In this document: positions 17,439 to 25,805 of the stretch, one piece after another
How the letters are laid out: each line of letters begins with the position of its first letter
How positions within the stretch are numbered: position 1 is the stretch's first letter
Assembly: GCF_003955685.1 (NCBI RefSeq)
Contig: NZ_RXHJ01000002.1
Span: 234,715 to 298,714 of the forward strand
DNA length: 64,000 nt
Reading direction: 5' to 3'
Source of the DNA: Corynebacterium hylobatis
Lineage (GTDB): Bacteria; Actinomycetota; Actinomycetes; Mycobacteriales; Mycobacteriaceae
The notes under the pieces: generated by a model
The model's input: the letters and a program-made list of their open reading frames with translations, nothing else
Told to the model about the DNA's origin: nothing
Database searches by the model: none
Made by a program: the position numbers and the translations under genes

Positions 17439-17468
17439 ACGCCCCGTTCTCGGTTGAGAACGGGGCGT
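17439..17468. terminator. bidirectional hairpin between pth and the gen cluster
   Basis: ACGCCCCGTTCTC (17439-17451), loop GGTT, and GAGAACGGGGCGT (17456-17468): a perfect 13-bp stem between convergent genes. There is no clear T-run on either side. Confidence 0.75.
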
Positions 17469-17476
17469 CGATAAGC
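17464..17476 (+). repeat. GGCGTCGANAAGC word, copy 2 (intergenic, terminator)
   Basis: Exact plus-strand copy (N is T) overlapping the last bases of the pth terminator stem. Confidence 0.8.
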
Positions 17477-17482
17477 GGGTGG

Positions 17483-18862
17483 TCAGATGGTCAGCTCTGC
17501 TGCTGCCACGCCGGCCTCGCGCTGGGCGATGACCTTGTGGATGTTGTACTCCCACTCCTGCAGTTCAACCGGCAGCTCACCCTTGGACGGGTCCTGCAGG
17601 TACTCGCGACGCTCAGCGTCGTAGTCCCACAGCCAGTCGGCGTAGCGGTACCAGCCGGAACGCTCGGCGTTGCGGAAGGTTTCGTTGCGGATGAGACGGG
17701 AAACACCGTCGACGTGCCACAGCTCGCCCCAGAAACGGCCGATGGTCTGGATACGTGCGCAACGCGGTGCGCGCTCACCGGAGACCTCACGGAGGACCTC
17801 ACCCCAGTTGAGCTCGCCCTTCGCCGCGGCCTGGGAGGCGTAGAGCGCGAGGCACTCGGCGTCCTCCATGGCCATGACGGCACCGGAGGCCAGGTACTGC
17901 AGCGGCGGGTGCGCGGCATCGCCCATGACGATGATGCGGTCGGAGACGACCCAGTTCTCCAGCGGCTCGCGGTCCGCCATCTGCCACCAGGTGTCCAGCC
18001 ACATGGAGCCGAGACGACCCTGGACGAACTCGTTGGTGTGGCCGAAGGCGTTCTTGAACTCCTCGTTGTTGCCCCAGTCCTCCGGGACCTCGGTGCCGTC
18101 GGTCAGGGCCTCGAGGTAACGCGGCGACTGGAAGACGGCCACCTGGTTGAGCAGCTCACCGTGGCGCAGCGGGTACTGGATGAAGTGGACCCGCGGGCCG
18201 ATGTAGCCGACGACGTCCTTGAGGTCCTTCATCTCCGGGTCGCTGGGCAGCTCGGAGGTGCCGCGGTAGGCGACGTAGGCGGACGGGACCGGATCGTCCT
18301 GGACGATCTCCTTGCGGAAGACGGAGTGGGTGCCGTCGAAGGCGATGAGCATGTCAGCCTCGACGTCCTCCTTGCGCCCCTCGGAACGGTGTTCGATGTG
18401 GACGGTGACGCCGTCCTCACGGGTGTCCGCACCCAGGACCTGCACGTCGTTGTGCAGGGTTGCGCCGGCCTCCTGCGCGGCCTCCACGAGGATGGACAGC
18501 AGGTCGGAGCGGTGGATGACCAGGTACTTGCCGCCGTAATGCTTCTCGAAGTCATCGTCGAAATTCATGGTCAGGATCGGCTCGGTGGTGATGGCGTCGC
18601 GGAACTGCATGCGCTCCGGGAGGTAGCCGGACTCGAAGACACGCTCCTTCAGGCCCCACTTCTCCAGCATCTTGACGCCGTGCGGGCCGATCTGCAGGCC
18701 GGCACCGACCTCCTTGAACTCGGGGGCACGCTCGTAGAGCGTGACATCGGCACCACGCAGGGAGAGTGCGAGTGCGCCGGCGGCGCCACCGATACCTCCA
18801 CCGGAGATGATGATCTTCTGGCCCTTGAGGTCCTCGGAGGCGGTCAGGATGTTTTCAGACAT
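17483..18862 (-). CDS. 3-hydroxybenzoate 6-hydroxylase (FAD monooxygenase)
   Basis: A 459-residue class A flavin monooxygenase. The N-terminus has [17 protein letters not shown] (about 16-32, ADP-binding), the middle has [16 protein letters not shown] (DG motif), and about residue 305 is [20 protein letters not shown] (second FAD motif). Given its place next to the gentisate dioxygenase, transporter and IclR regulator, it should convert 3-hydroxybenzoate to gentisate with NAD(P)H and oxygen, as the orthologue in the C. glutamicum gen cluster does. It is the distal gene of the transporter-hydroxylase unit, 36 bases after the transporter. That gap contains a TTCC-N7-GGAA site and AGGAG-type sequence, so it may have its own promoter. 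Confidence 0.88.
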   Translation of the reverse strand: MSENILTASEDLKGQKIIISGGGIGGAAGALALSLRGADVTLYERAPEFKEVGAGLQIGPHGVKMLEKWGLKERVFESGYLPERMQFRDAITTEPILTMNFDDDFEKHYGGKYLVIHRSDLLSILVEAAQEAGATLHNDVQVLGADTREDGVTVHIEHRSEGRKEDVEADMLIAFDGTHSVFRKEIVQDDPVPSAYVAYRGTSELPSDPEMKDLKDVVGYIGPRVHFIQYPLRHGELLNQVAVFQSPRYLEALTDGTEVPEDWGNNEEFKNAFGHTNEFVQGRLGSMWLDTWWQMADREPLENWVVSDRIIVMGDAAHPPLQYLASGAVMAMEDAECLALYASQAAAKGELNWGEVLREVSGERAPRCARIQTIGRFWGELWHVDGVSRLIRNETFRNAERSGWYRYADWLWDYDAERREYLQDPSKGELPVELQEWEYNIHKVIAQREAGVAAAELTI

Positions 18863-18868
18863 AGGAGA

Positions 18869-18885
18869 CTTCCTTTCAACGGAAA
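18869..18885. promoter_or_regulatory. GenR-like operator before the hydroxylase gene
   Basis: CTTCC (18869-18873), seven bases, GGAAA (18881-18885). The core TTCC-N7-GGAA matches the ATTCC-N-GGAAT motif that I recall for the IclR-type regulator GenR of C. glutamicum. It falls in the 36-base gap before the hydroxylase gene. Confidence 0.5.
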
Positions 18886-18898
18886 TGTGGGGAAGAGA

Positions 18899-20254
18899 CT
18901 AGCGGTTGCCCGCGGTGGCGTTGATGACCCTGGTCGTCGGGTTCTCCATCCGGCGGTGGATGAAGAACAGGACGATCAGCGACACCGAGGACAGCAGCGC
19001 AGAGGCACCGAAGAGGATGAAGTTCGAGCCGACACCCAGGTTCCAGTTGAGCAGCAGGCCGGCCAGCTGCGGTGCGACGACCGCGCCGATACGTCCGACG
19101 CCCAGCGCCCAGCCCAGGGCCGTACCGCGTAGGTTGTGCGGGTAGAAGTTGGCCACTGCGGCGATGATGAGGATCTGCGTGCCATGGGTACCCACACCGG
19201 CGAGCACCAGGATGAGGTACACCGCGGCGATACCCGGCTCACTGAGCAGCAGCAGAAGCGACACACCAGCGACACCGGCCGCCACCGCACCCGACTTCAG
19301 CGGACCGAAGCGGACTCCTGCCCAGGCCGTGATCACGGAACCGAGGATGGCTCCGAGGTTGAGGGCGAGGGTGAAGTTCAGGGCCGCGCCGAAATCATAG
19401 CCTGCCTGCTGCATGAGGCGCGGCAGCCAGGTGCCCAGGCCATACCACGCGAGCAGCGTGACGAAGGTGGCCAGGGCGAACCAGATGGAGATCACCATGT
19501 ACTTGCCCACGAGCAGGTCCTTGAACCCGGCCGGTTCGTCGGCTCCCTCACGGGCGGCGTGATCATCACGGATCGCCTGGTCGGAGGGGATGACCTTCAT
19601 GGCGATCGGCAGGCCGAAGACGATCGGCACGAGAGCCAGAAGGAACATGAAGCGCCAGCCCCAGTCGTCGTGGGACGGGACGATGAACTGGGCCAGGACG
19701 GCGGCGATGGATCCGCCCAGCGGAACACCGGACATCATGACGGTCGCCCACGCGGACATGTAGCGGCGCGGAACCAGATCGGCGGTCATGGCGTTGACGG
19801 AGGGCACGAGGCCACCGAGGCCGATGCCGGCCAGGAGACGGAATGCACCGAACATCCACGGGCTGATGGCGAAAGCGCACAACAGCGTAAAGACGGACAG
19901 GATGATGACGGAACCGATGACGGCGAATTTACGGCCGACCCGGTCAGAGAGCCTGCCGACCCAGACAGCACCAATGACCATGCCCAGGAAGGCGGTGGAA
20001 CCGATGGTGCCGGCCGTGGCCGAGTTCAGATTCCATTCCTCCATGAGCTCGGTCTGGACGGTGCCGTAGACGATGAGGTCATAACCGTCGAAGACGACGA
20101 AGAACCAGCCGATGAGGACAGCGGCGAGTCGCTTGCCGCTGATGCCGAGGATCGTCAGACCACGGTTGCTGTCACCCATGCCAGGCGCGTTTGTGTCACC
20201 TGCCATTCCAGCAGTGATTTGCCCGCTTCGCGGGTCTTGGGAGATAGGAGCCAT
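18899..20254 (-). CDS. genK: aromatic acid:H+ symporter (MFS), gentisate/3-hydroxybenzoate uptake
   Basis: About 451 residues and 12 transmembrane segments, AAHS type. It carries the family signature FDGYDLIVYGTV in helix 1 and GRLSDRVGRKFAVIGS in loop 2-3, with a matching half-motif later. Such carriers import aromatic acids with protons; the context makes gentisate and/or 3-hydroxybenzoate the likely substrate. Start choice is uncertain: ATG 20254 is used here; ATG 20206 (MAGDTNAPG) is possible and would leave more room for a promoter. A frame extension to 20482 runs through the divergent IclR gene and is not coding. The divergent region carries a TTCC-N7-GGAA site at 20294-20310 and a CATCA-N6-TGATG repeat at 20260-20275. 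Confidence 0.85.
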   Translation of the reverse strand: MAPISQDPRSGQITAGMAGDTNAPGMGDSNRGLTILGISGKRLAAVLIGWFFVVFDGYDLIVYGTVQTELMEEWNLNSATAGTIGSTAFLGMVIGAVWVGRLSDRVGRKFAVIGSVIILSVFTLLCAFAISPWMFGAFRLLAGIGLGGLVPSVNAMTADLVPRRYMSAWATVMMSGVPLGGSIAAVLAQFIVPSHDDWGWRFMFLLALVPIVFGLPIAMKVIPSDQAIRDDHAAREGADEPAGFKDLLVGKYMVISIWFALATFVTLLAWYGLGTWLPRLMQQAGYDFGAALNFTLALNLGAILGSVITAWAGVRFGPLKSGAVAAGVAGVSLLLLLSEPGIAAVYLILVLAGVGTHGTQILIIAAVANFYPHNLRGTALGWALGVGRIGAVVAPQLAGLLLNWNLGVGSNFILFGASALLSSVSLIVLFFIHRRMENPTTRVINATAGNR

Positions 20255-20293
20255 AGGGACATCATCCGCGTGATGGGAGTTACAATCAAAGTT

Positions 20294-20310
20294 ATTCCAC
20301 ATGACGGAAG
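20294..20310. promoter_or_regulatory. GenR-like operator between genK and genR
   Basis: ATTCC (20294-20298), seven bases, GGAAG (20306-20310). It lies between the -10-like TACAAT (20281-20286) and the IclR start codon, and its right arm is also the ribosome-binding sequence GGAAGG, so bound regulator would block its own translation start region. Confidence 0.6.
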
Positions 20311-20315
20311 GTGAT

Positions 20316-21104
20316 ATGACGATGAATTCGGCCCCCACCCATGGCCCACCCCCGAGGGAATTCCTCCAGTCGGTGGACCTGTCCCTCACGCTGATCCTCA
20401 TGCTCCGCGACCAGGGCACCCTGGCCATCTCCGCGGCCGCCGAGCAGCTGAAGGTCAGCCCCTCCACCGTCCACCGCTCCATGGCGATGCTCGTCTACCG
20501 CGGCTTCGCCACCCGCAGCGAGTCCCGCACCTACCTCCCCGGCCCCGCACTGCTCTCCTCCAGCCTGCAGCCGGGCGTGGGCAACGAGCTGATCTCCGCC
20601 TGTTCGGCACACCTGACGGCGATTGCCGCAGAGACCGGGGAGACCACCCACCTCATGGTCCTGGTGGGCAATAAGGTGCATTTCCTCCATACGGTGGAGG
20701 GCAGCCACCCGGTCCGTGTCGGCAGCCGTCGCGGCCAGGTCATGCCCGCAGAGCAGAATGCGGGCGGCCTGGTGATGCTCGCCGAGCGGTCCGCAGCAGA
20801 ACTGCGCGCCCTCTATCCCTCCCTCCCCGACGCCGAATTTGAGAGTCTGCGCAGGCAGCTGCACAGAATCCGCAGCCGCGGCTTCTCCCTCAACCACGGT
20901 CTCTACGAGCATGATGTCTCCGCCGTGGCCGCCTGCCTGCGCAATAACCTCGGCGACGTGCTGGGAGCGGTTTCGGTGGCCACGCCGACCGGCAGATTCC
21001 GGAACGTCCACCGCCGTTGCGCTGAAGTTCTGGTGAAAAATGTGCGGGACCTGAATTTCCGCCTGGAGGAGGTGCGGACGGCTCCCCTACCCCTCAAGGG
21101 GTAG
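20316..21104 (+). CDS. genR: IclR-family regulator of the gentisate genes
   Basis: About 262 residues. The N-terminal winged helix has SVDLSLTLILMLRDQGTLAISAAAEQL and SPSTVHRSMAMLVYRGFA (recognition helix near residue 50). The C-terminal effector domain shows ETGETTHLMVLVGNKVHFLHTVEGSHPVRVGSRRG, as in IclR proteins that bind aromatic acids. It is divergent from the transporter gene and upstream of the dioxygenase operon. The ATG at 20301 lies inside the putative operator, so I prefer 20316 (or 20322), which follow GGAAGG. By analogy with C. glutamicum GenR it should respond to 3-hydroxybenzoate/gentisate. Confidence 0.85.
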   Translation: MTMNSAPTHGPPPREFLQSVDLSLTLILMLRDQGTLAISAAAEQLKVSPSTVHRSMAMLVYRGFATRSESRTYLPGPALLSSSLQPGVGNELISACSAHLTAIAAETGETTHLMVLVGNKVHFLHTVEGSHPVRVGSRRGQVMPAEQNAGGLVMLAERSAAELRALYPSLPDAEFESLRRQLHRIRSRGFSLNHGLYEHDVSAVAACLRNNLGDVLGAVSVATPTGRFRNVHRRCAEVLVKNVRDLNFRLEEVRTAPLPLKG

Positions 21105-21126
21105 AAAAAATTACCCCCTGAAACTT

Positions 21127-21143
21127 TTTCCGTGGTGCGGAAT
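21127..21143. promoter_or_regulatory. GenR-like operator before the gentisate dioxygenase operon
   Basis: TTTCC (21127-21131), seven bases, GGAAT (21139-21143), the best match of the three to an ATTCC-N7-GGAAT pattern. It is about 100 bases upstream of the dioxygenase start, which has a very strong AGGAGG ribosome-binding site at 21230-21235. Confidence 0.6.
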
Positions 21144-21242
21144 ATCTTTGAGTCACACTTTTCCGACGCATATGTTTGACCTCACAACCACCCCTGCACC
21201 CGGCCTCTGCCGAGTGCACCATTTGATGCAGGAGGTTCAAGC

Positions 21243-22364
21243 ATGAGCGAGAGCACCGACTACTCGAACAAGCACGTTGACTTCGTCGCCCCCGAGCCCA
21301 CTCCGGAGGAGCAGGCCGAGCTCAACGACATGTACGCCAAGATGGACGATCTCCAGATGAAGCCGCTGTGGAACCAGATCGGCGGCCTCATGCCGAACGA
21401 GCCGGACCCGCAGGCCGTCGCCCATCGCTGGGACTGGTCCGAGCTGATCAAGCTCGCCCGCCGCTCCGGTGAGCTCGTCCCCGTCGGCCGTGGCGGCGAG
21501 CGCCGCGCCATCGGCCTGGCCAACCCGGGCCTCGGCGGCCCGACCTACATCGCCCCCACCCTGTGGGCGGCCATCCAGTATCTCGCCCCGGGTGAGAACG
21601 CACCGGAGCACCGCCACTCCCAGAACGCCTTCCGTTTCGTCATCGAGGGCGAGGGCGTCTGGACCGTCGTCAACGGCGACGCGGTCCCGATGAAGCGCGG
21701 CGACTTCCTGCTCACCCCGGGCTGGAACTTCCACGGCCACCACAACATCGCCACCGAGCCGATGGCCTGGCTGGACGGCCTGGACATCCCCTTCGCGTAC
21801 CAGATGGACACCGGCTTCTTCGAGTACGGCTCCGAGAAGCTCACCGACGAGTCCACCCCGGACTACTCCCGCTCCGAGCGCCTGTGGGCCCACCCGGGCC
21901 TGCGCCCGGTTGCTTTCCCGGGTGCCACCACCTCCTCCACCATCGGCCGTTACGCCTGGGAGCACACCGACGCCGCCCTCAAGGACCAGCTCTCCCTCGA
22001 GGACGCCGGCTTCCCCGGAGTCGTCGGCCCGGGTCACGCAGCCATCCGCTACACCAACCCGACCACCGGTGGCGACGTCATGTCGACCATCCGCGCTGAG
22101 TTCCACCGCCTGCGCCCGGGTGCCTCGACCACTCCGATCAAGGAGGTCGGCAACCGCGTTTTCCAGGTTTTCGAAGGATCTGCCACTATCAAGGTCGGCG
22201 ACCAGACCTTCGAGATGAACCACGGCGACGTCGTGAACATCCCGTCCTGGAAGCTGTGGTCCCTGGAGGCCGGCACCGACGGTGTCGATCTCTTCTGCTT
22301 CTCTGATCACCCGATCTTCGAGAAGCTGGACCTCGCTCGTACCTACACTCCGGAAGGAATCTAA
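21243..22364 (+). CDS. genD: gentisate 1,2-dioxygenase
   Basis: A 373-residue bicupin iron(II) dioxygenase that opens gentisate to maleylpyruvate. Cupin 1 has the metal motif HRHSQNAFRFVIEGEG (around residue 120) with the later WNFHGHHN His; the second cupin near 290-330 has VFQVFEGSATIKVGDQTF and MNHGDVVNIPSW. Length and both cupins match bacterial gentisate dioxygenases. Symbols for these genes vary in the literature. It is the first gene of a three-gene operon (dioxygenase, fumarylpyruvate hydrolase, maleylpyruvate isomerase) with an AGGAGG ribosome-binding site eight bases before the ATG. Confidence 0.92.
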   Translation: MSESTDYSNKHVDFVAPEPTPEEQAELNDMYAKMDDLQMKPLWNQIGGLMPNEPDPQAVAHRWDWSELIKLARRSGELVPVGRGGERRAIGLANPGLGGPTYIAPTLWAAIQYLAPGENAPEHRHSQNAFRFVIEGEGVWTVVNGDAVPMKRGDFLLTPGWNFHGHHNIATEPMAWLDGLDIPFAYQMDTGFFEYGSEKLTDESTPDYSRSERLWAHPGLRPVAFPGATTSSTIGRYAWEHTDAALKDQLSLEDAGFPGVVGPGHAAIRYTNPTTGGDVMSTIRAEFHRLRPGASTTPIKEVGNRVFQVFEGSATIKVGDQTFEMNHGDVVNIPSWKLWSLEAGTDGVDLFCFSDHPIFEKLDLARTYTPEGI

Positions 22365-22370
22365 ACCAAC

Positions 22371-23198
22371 ATGCGTCTTGCAACCATCCGCTCCACCCAG
22401 GGCACCTTCGTCGCCCGCGTCGAGTCCGACAACACCGCCGTGAAGATCGACGGTTTCGCCAACGTCGGCGACCTGCTGCAGGAGGACAACTGGCGCGAGG
22501 TGGCTGAGAAGGCCGCCGGCGAAGAGGTCACCTTCGAGCAGACCGACCTCGAGGCCGTTGTCCCGGCCCCGAAGAAGATCGTGTGCGTCGGCCTGAACTA
22601 CGCCAACCACATCAAGGAGATGGGCCGCGACCTGCCGACCCACCCGACCCTCTTCGTCAAGTACCCGGATGCCCTGACCGGCCCGTTCGATGACGTCCTC
22701 GTCCCCGAGTACGCCAACGGTGAGCTGGACTGGGAGGGCGAGCTGGCCGTCATCATCGGCAAGCGCGCACGTCGCGTCAAGGAGGCTGACGCCGCCGATT
22801 ACATCGCCGGTTACGCCGTCATGAACGACTACACCATGCGTGACTACCAGTACCGCACCCTGCAGTGGCACCAGGGCAAGTCCTTCGAGAAGACCTCAGG
22901 CTTCGGTCCGTGGATGACCACCGCCGACTCCTACGAGTTCGGTGGCGAGCTGGCCACCTACCGTGGCGAGGAGAAGATGCAGACCACCCCGACCGATGAC
23001 CTGGTGTTCAACCCGGCCCAGCTGGTCGAGTACATCTCCCACATCTACCCGCTGGACGCCGGCGACGTCATCGTCACCGGCACCCCGGGTGGCGTCGGCC
23101 ACGCCCGCAACCCGAAGACCTACATCGGCGACGGCGACATCGTCAAGGTCGAGATCGAGGGCCTGGGTTACGTCGCCAACAAGACGGTGTTCGAGTAA
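22371..23198 (+). CDS. genF: fumarylpyruvate hydrolase (FAH family)
   Basis: A 275-residue fumarylacetoacetate-hydrolase-fold enzyme that splits fumarylpyruvate to fumarate and pyruvate, the last step of the gentisate route. The family core is complete: [15 protein letters not shown] (near residue 75), the metal-binding [17 protein letters not shown] (Glu/Glu/Asp region), NDYTMRDYQ, and [24 protein letters not shown]. It starts six bases after the dioxygenase stop and its own stop TAA overlaps the next ATG by one base, so the three genes should be translated together. Confidence 0.92.
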   Translation: MRLATIRSTQGTFVARVESDNTAVKIDGFANVGDLLQEDNWREVAEKAAGEEVTFEQTDLEAVVPAPKKIVCVGLNYANHIKEMGRDLPTHPTLFVKYPDALTGPFDDVLVPEYANGELDWEGELAVIIGKRARRVKEADAADYIAGYAVMNDYTMRDYQYRTLQWHQGKSFEKTSGFGPWMTTADSYEFGGELATYRGEEKMQTTPTDDLVFNPAQLVEYISHIYPLDAGDVIVTGTPGGVGHARNPKTYIGDGDIVKVEIEGLGYVANKTVFE

Positions 23199-23923
23199 TG
23201 AACTCCTTCCACGATCTGTCCATTGAGGAGCGACTCAGCCTGACCCGTCGTGGCACCGCCCACTACTCGGGCCAGCTGGCGCTCATCGACAACGCCGATT
23301 TCGGCCGCGACACTCTGCTCCCGGGCTGGACCGTGGCACACCTGGCCGCTCATGTGGCCTACAACGCCGCCGCACTCTGCAACCTCATGGAGTGGGCGGA
23401 GACGGGCGAGGAGAAGCCCATGTACTCCTCCCCGCAGGCCCGCAACCAGGAGATCGCCTTCGGCGCCACCCTCCTCCCGGACGCCATCCGCAACCTGCAC
23501 GACCACACCCTCGTGCGTCTCGACGTCGCCTGGCGCGACGCCGCCGACGCCGCGTGGCAGGCAGAGGTCAAAACGGCCCAGGGCCGCACGGTCCCGGCGT
23601 CGGAGACGCTGTGGATGCGTACCCGCGAGGTCTGGCTGCACGCCGTCGACCTGGGTGTCAATGCTGGTTTCAGCGACATCCCGGAGGTCATCCTGGCCAC
23701 CCTCCTGCCGGAGATCGCCGGCAAGTGGCGTGGCGGCGGTGCCGGTGAGGGCCTGGTCCTGGTCAACACTGACTCCGGTGAACGCATCGAGGTCTCCCCC
23801 GGTGACAACACCGTGGAGATCCACGGCTCCCTGCCGGGTCTGACCCGCTGGGCCGCCGGCCGCGGTGCCCAGGGCGTGACCAGCCCGCAGGGCGAGGTGC
23901 CCGCCCCGCCCCGCTGGCTGTAG
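23198..23923 (+). CDS. genM: mycothiol-dependent maleylpyruvate isomerase
   Basis: A 241-residue DinB/MDMPI-fold enzyme. The N-terminal domain has LLPGWTVAHLAAHVAYNAAALCNLMEWA; the His residues of this helix, with Glu and a later His (EVWLHAVDL), bind zinc in the C. glutamicum enzyme. The C-terminal MDMPI domain follows (IEVSPGDNTVEIHGSLPGLTRWAAGRG). It isomerises maleylpyruvate to fumarylpyruvate using mycothiol, the actinobacterial counterpart of glutathione-dependent isomerases. The ATG overlaps the upstream stop by one base (TAATG). Confidence 0.92.
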   Translation: MNSFHDLSIEERLSLTRRGTAHYSGQLALIDNADFGRDTLLPGWTVAHLAAHVAYNAAALCNLMEWAETGEEKPMYSSPQARNQEIAFGATLLPDAIRNLHDHTLVRLDVAWRDAADAAWQAEVKTAQGRTVPASETLWMRTREVWLHAVDLGVNAGFSDIPEVILATLLPEIAGKWRGGGAGEGLVLVNTDSGERIEVSPGDNTVEIHGSLPGLTRWAAGRGAQGVTSPQGEVPAPPRWL

Positions 23924-23936
23924 TCAGTTGCTCATC

Positions 23937-23978
23937 GACGCCCCGTCTGTCCCCCTCCCGGGAGGCAGCCGGGGCGTC
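23937..23978 (+). terminator. hairpin after the gentisate operon
   Basis: GACGCCCCG (23937-23945) pairs with CGGGGCGTC (23970-23978), with an inner palindrome CCTCCCGGGAGG (23954-23965). No T-run follows. The left arm continues out of GCTCATCGACGCC (23930-23942), a one-mismatch copy of the recurrent word. Confidence 0.7.
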
Positions 23979-23991
23979 GTCTGCTTCTCCC

Positions 23992-24207
23992 CTACCAACG
24001 GCGCGCGTGTTTGAGCTGCTCCCTGAAGTCCCCACCCTCATCAAAGGCCCCCGCCTTGAGCAGCCGGGTGTAGACGACAGGGCATTTTTTGCAGCGCGGG
24101 TTGGAGCGGCAGCACTTCTTCTTGGTCTTCCATCCTGCAGCGCTGACGGCCTGGTGTTTCTTCTTGTCCTTCTTGTTCTTGTGCTTGGCCGATTTTTTCT
24201 TGCCCAT
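23992..24207 (-). CDS. small Lys-rich protein with a Cys cluster, unknown function
   Basis: A 71-residue basic protein. The first 20 or so residues are mostly Lys (MGKKKSAKHKNKKDKKK), followed by WKTKKKCCRSNPRCKKCP, a compact Cys arrangement (CC-x5-C-x2-C) that could bind zinc or iron-sulfur, then a mixed helix ending REQLKHARRW. I take ATG 24207 as start rather than the upstream in-frame TTG. Such a layout suggests nucleic-acid or ribosome binding, but I cannot name a characterised family. It is flanked by hairpins on both sides and is probably a single gene. Confidence 0.65.
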   Translation of the reverse strand: MGKKKSAKHKNKKDKKKHQAVSAAGWKTKKKCCRSNPRCKKCPVVYTRLLKAGAFDEGGDFREQLKHARRW

Positions 24208-24218
24208 GCACAAAGCGT

Positions 24219-24255
24219 AATCCCGGCGGCGGCTGCTACGCCATCCGCCGGGATT
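24219..24255 (-). terminator. hairpin after gapB
   Basis: AATCCCGGCGG (24219-24229) pairs perfectly with CCGCCGGGATT (24245-24255), 24 bases past the gapB stop. It lacks a long T-run, so termination strength is uncertain. Confidence 0.7.
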
Positions 24256-24278
24256 TCTTCACCGCTTCGTGACCGGAA

Positions 24279-25742
24279 CTACTTCAGTGCGACAGCCTCG
24301 AGGCGGCGCGGGTAGATCTCCGGGCGGGCGCCGGCGAGCTCCTCGACGATGCGGACGACCTGGTTGGAGTAGCCGAACTCGTTGTCGTACCAGACGTAGA
24401 GCACGAGGTGCTTGCCGCTGGCGATGGTCGCCAGACCATCGACGATGCCGGCGTGGGTGGAGCCGACGAAGTCGGTGGAGACGACCTCCGGGGACTGGAT
24501 GTAGCTGATCTGCTGGCGCAGGTTGGAGTGCAGCGAGACCTTGCGGAGGAAGTTGTTGACCTCGTCGCGGTCAACCTCCTTCTCCAGGGTCAGGTTGAGC
24601 ACCGCCATGGAGACGTTCGGGGTGGGCACGCGGATGGCGTTGCCGGTGAGCTTGCCCTCGAACTCGGGCAGGGCCTTGGCGACGGCCTTGGCGGCGCCGG
24701 TCTCGGTGAGCACCATGTTCAGGCCGGCGGCGCGGCCACGACGGGAACCCTTGTGGAAGTTGTCGATGAGGTTCTGGTCGTTGGTGAAGGAGTGGACGGT
24801 CTCGACATGGCCGTGGACGACGCCGTAGCGGTCGTTGATGACCTTGAGCACCGGGGTGATGCCGTTGGTGGTGCAGGAGGCGGCGGTGACGATCTTCTCG
24901 TCGCCGATCATGTCCTGGTTGATGCCGTAGACGACGTTGATCAGGTCGCCCTTGCCCGGCGCGGTGAGCACGACGCGGGACACACCCTTGGACTCGAGGT
25001 GCTGGGACAGACCCTCGCGGTCACGCCAGCGACCGGTGTTGTCGACGACGATGGCGTTGTTGATGCCGTAGGCGGTGTAGTCGACCTCGGCCGGGGAGTT
25101 GGAGTAGATCACCTGGATCCTGGTGCCGTTGGCCCAGATGATGTCGTTCTCCTCGTCGACGGTGATGGTGCCGTCGAAGGCACCGTGCACGGAGTCGCGA
25201 CGCAGGAGCGAGGCGCGCTTGACGATGTCGTCCTCGCTGTTCTTGCGTACCACGACAGCGCGCAGGCGGACACCACCGTAGGTGGCCTCGCGGGCGATGA
25301 GGATGCGGGCCAGGAGGCGGCCGATGCGGCCGAAGCCGTAGAGGACGACGTCGGTGGGGTCGTTCTCGCTGTGGGTGCCGACGACCTCGGCGAGTTCCTC
25401 ATCGAGGTAGGCGCGCAGGTCGGTGCCGCCGGACTTCTCGAAGCCGGTGGCCAGGCGGCCGATGTCGAGCGAGGCGGTGCCGAGGTTCATGTCGACGAGC
25501 TCGCGCAGGATGGGCAGGGTCTGGGTGAGCGGGAGCTCACGGTCTGTGACGCGACGGGCGTAACGGTGCGACTTGATGATGTCGGTGTCCTTCACGCCGA
25601 CGAGCAGTCGTCCGAAGATGGAGACGACCACGTCGTTGTTGCGGTGCAGCTGGCTGATCAGCGGCAGCATCTCCTGAGCTAGAGCGACTTTCTCGTTCCA
25701 GTCGATCTGATGGTTCTGCTCAGGCTGCGCGTTGGCGGTCAC
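24279..25742 (-). CDS. gapB: glyceraldehyde-3-phosphate dehydrogenase, long GapB type
   Basis: A 487-residue GAPDH, about 150 residues longer than the usual glycolytic enzyme because of an N-terminal helical extension (residues 1-130). The cofactor site is VVLYGFGRIGRLLARI (GFGRIG at 136-141) and the catalytic Cys290 lies in AASCTTNG. The C-terminus has VWYDNEFGYSNQVVRIVEEL. This size and layout match the second GAPDH of C. glutamicum (GapB/GapX), thought to act mainly in gluconeogenesis with NADP as well as NAD. Start ATG 25742 is preceded by GGAGG. Single gene, terminated by the hairpin at 24219-24255. Confidence 0.9.
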   Translation of the reverse strand: MTANAQPEQNHQIDWNEKVALAQEMLPLISQLHRNNDVVVSIFGRLLVGVKDTDIIKSHRYARRVTDRELPLTQTLPILRELVDMNLGTASLDIGRLATGFEKSGGTDLRAYLDEELAEVVGTHSENDPTDVVLYGFGRIGRLLARILIAREATYGGVRLRAVVVRKNSEDDIVKRASLLRRDSVHGAFDGTITVDEENDIIWANGTRIQVIYSNSPAEVDYTAYGINNAIVVDNTGRWRDREGLSQHLESKGVSRVVLTAPGKGDLINVVYGINQDMIGDEKIVTAASCTTNGITPVLKVINDRYGVVHGHVETVHSFTNDQNLIDNFHKGSRRGRAAGLNMVLTETGAAKAVAKALPEFEGKLTGNAIRVPTPNVSMAVLNLTLEKEVDRDEVNNFLRKVSLHSNLRQQISYIQSPEVVSTDFVGSTHAGIVDGLATIASGKHLVLYVWYDNEFGYSNQVVRIVEELAGARPEIYPRRLEAVALK

Positions 25743-25805
25743 TGCGGTTCTACCTCCGGGTGTAAGGGGGAAACTTCCCCTTGACTCTAGCCTGAAAACT
25801 TTTAT

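Noticed and set aside
20255..20482. 76-codon N-terminal extension of the aromatic-acid carrier
   Set aside because: It runs through the divergent IclR gene and promoter and has no similarity to carrier N-termini.
21087..21104. CTACCCC-TCAA-GGGGTAG hairpin at the end of the IclR gene as terminator
   Set aside because: The A-run following it is on the wrong strand for a plus-strand terminator, and the stem overlaps the stop codon; it may still limit read-through slightly.
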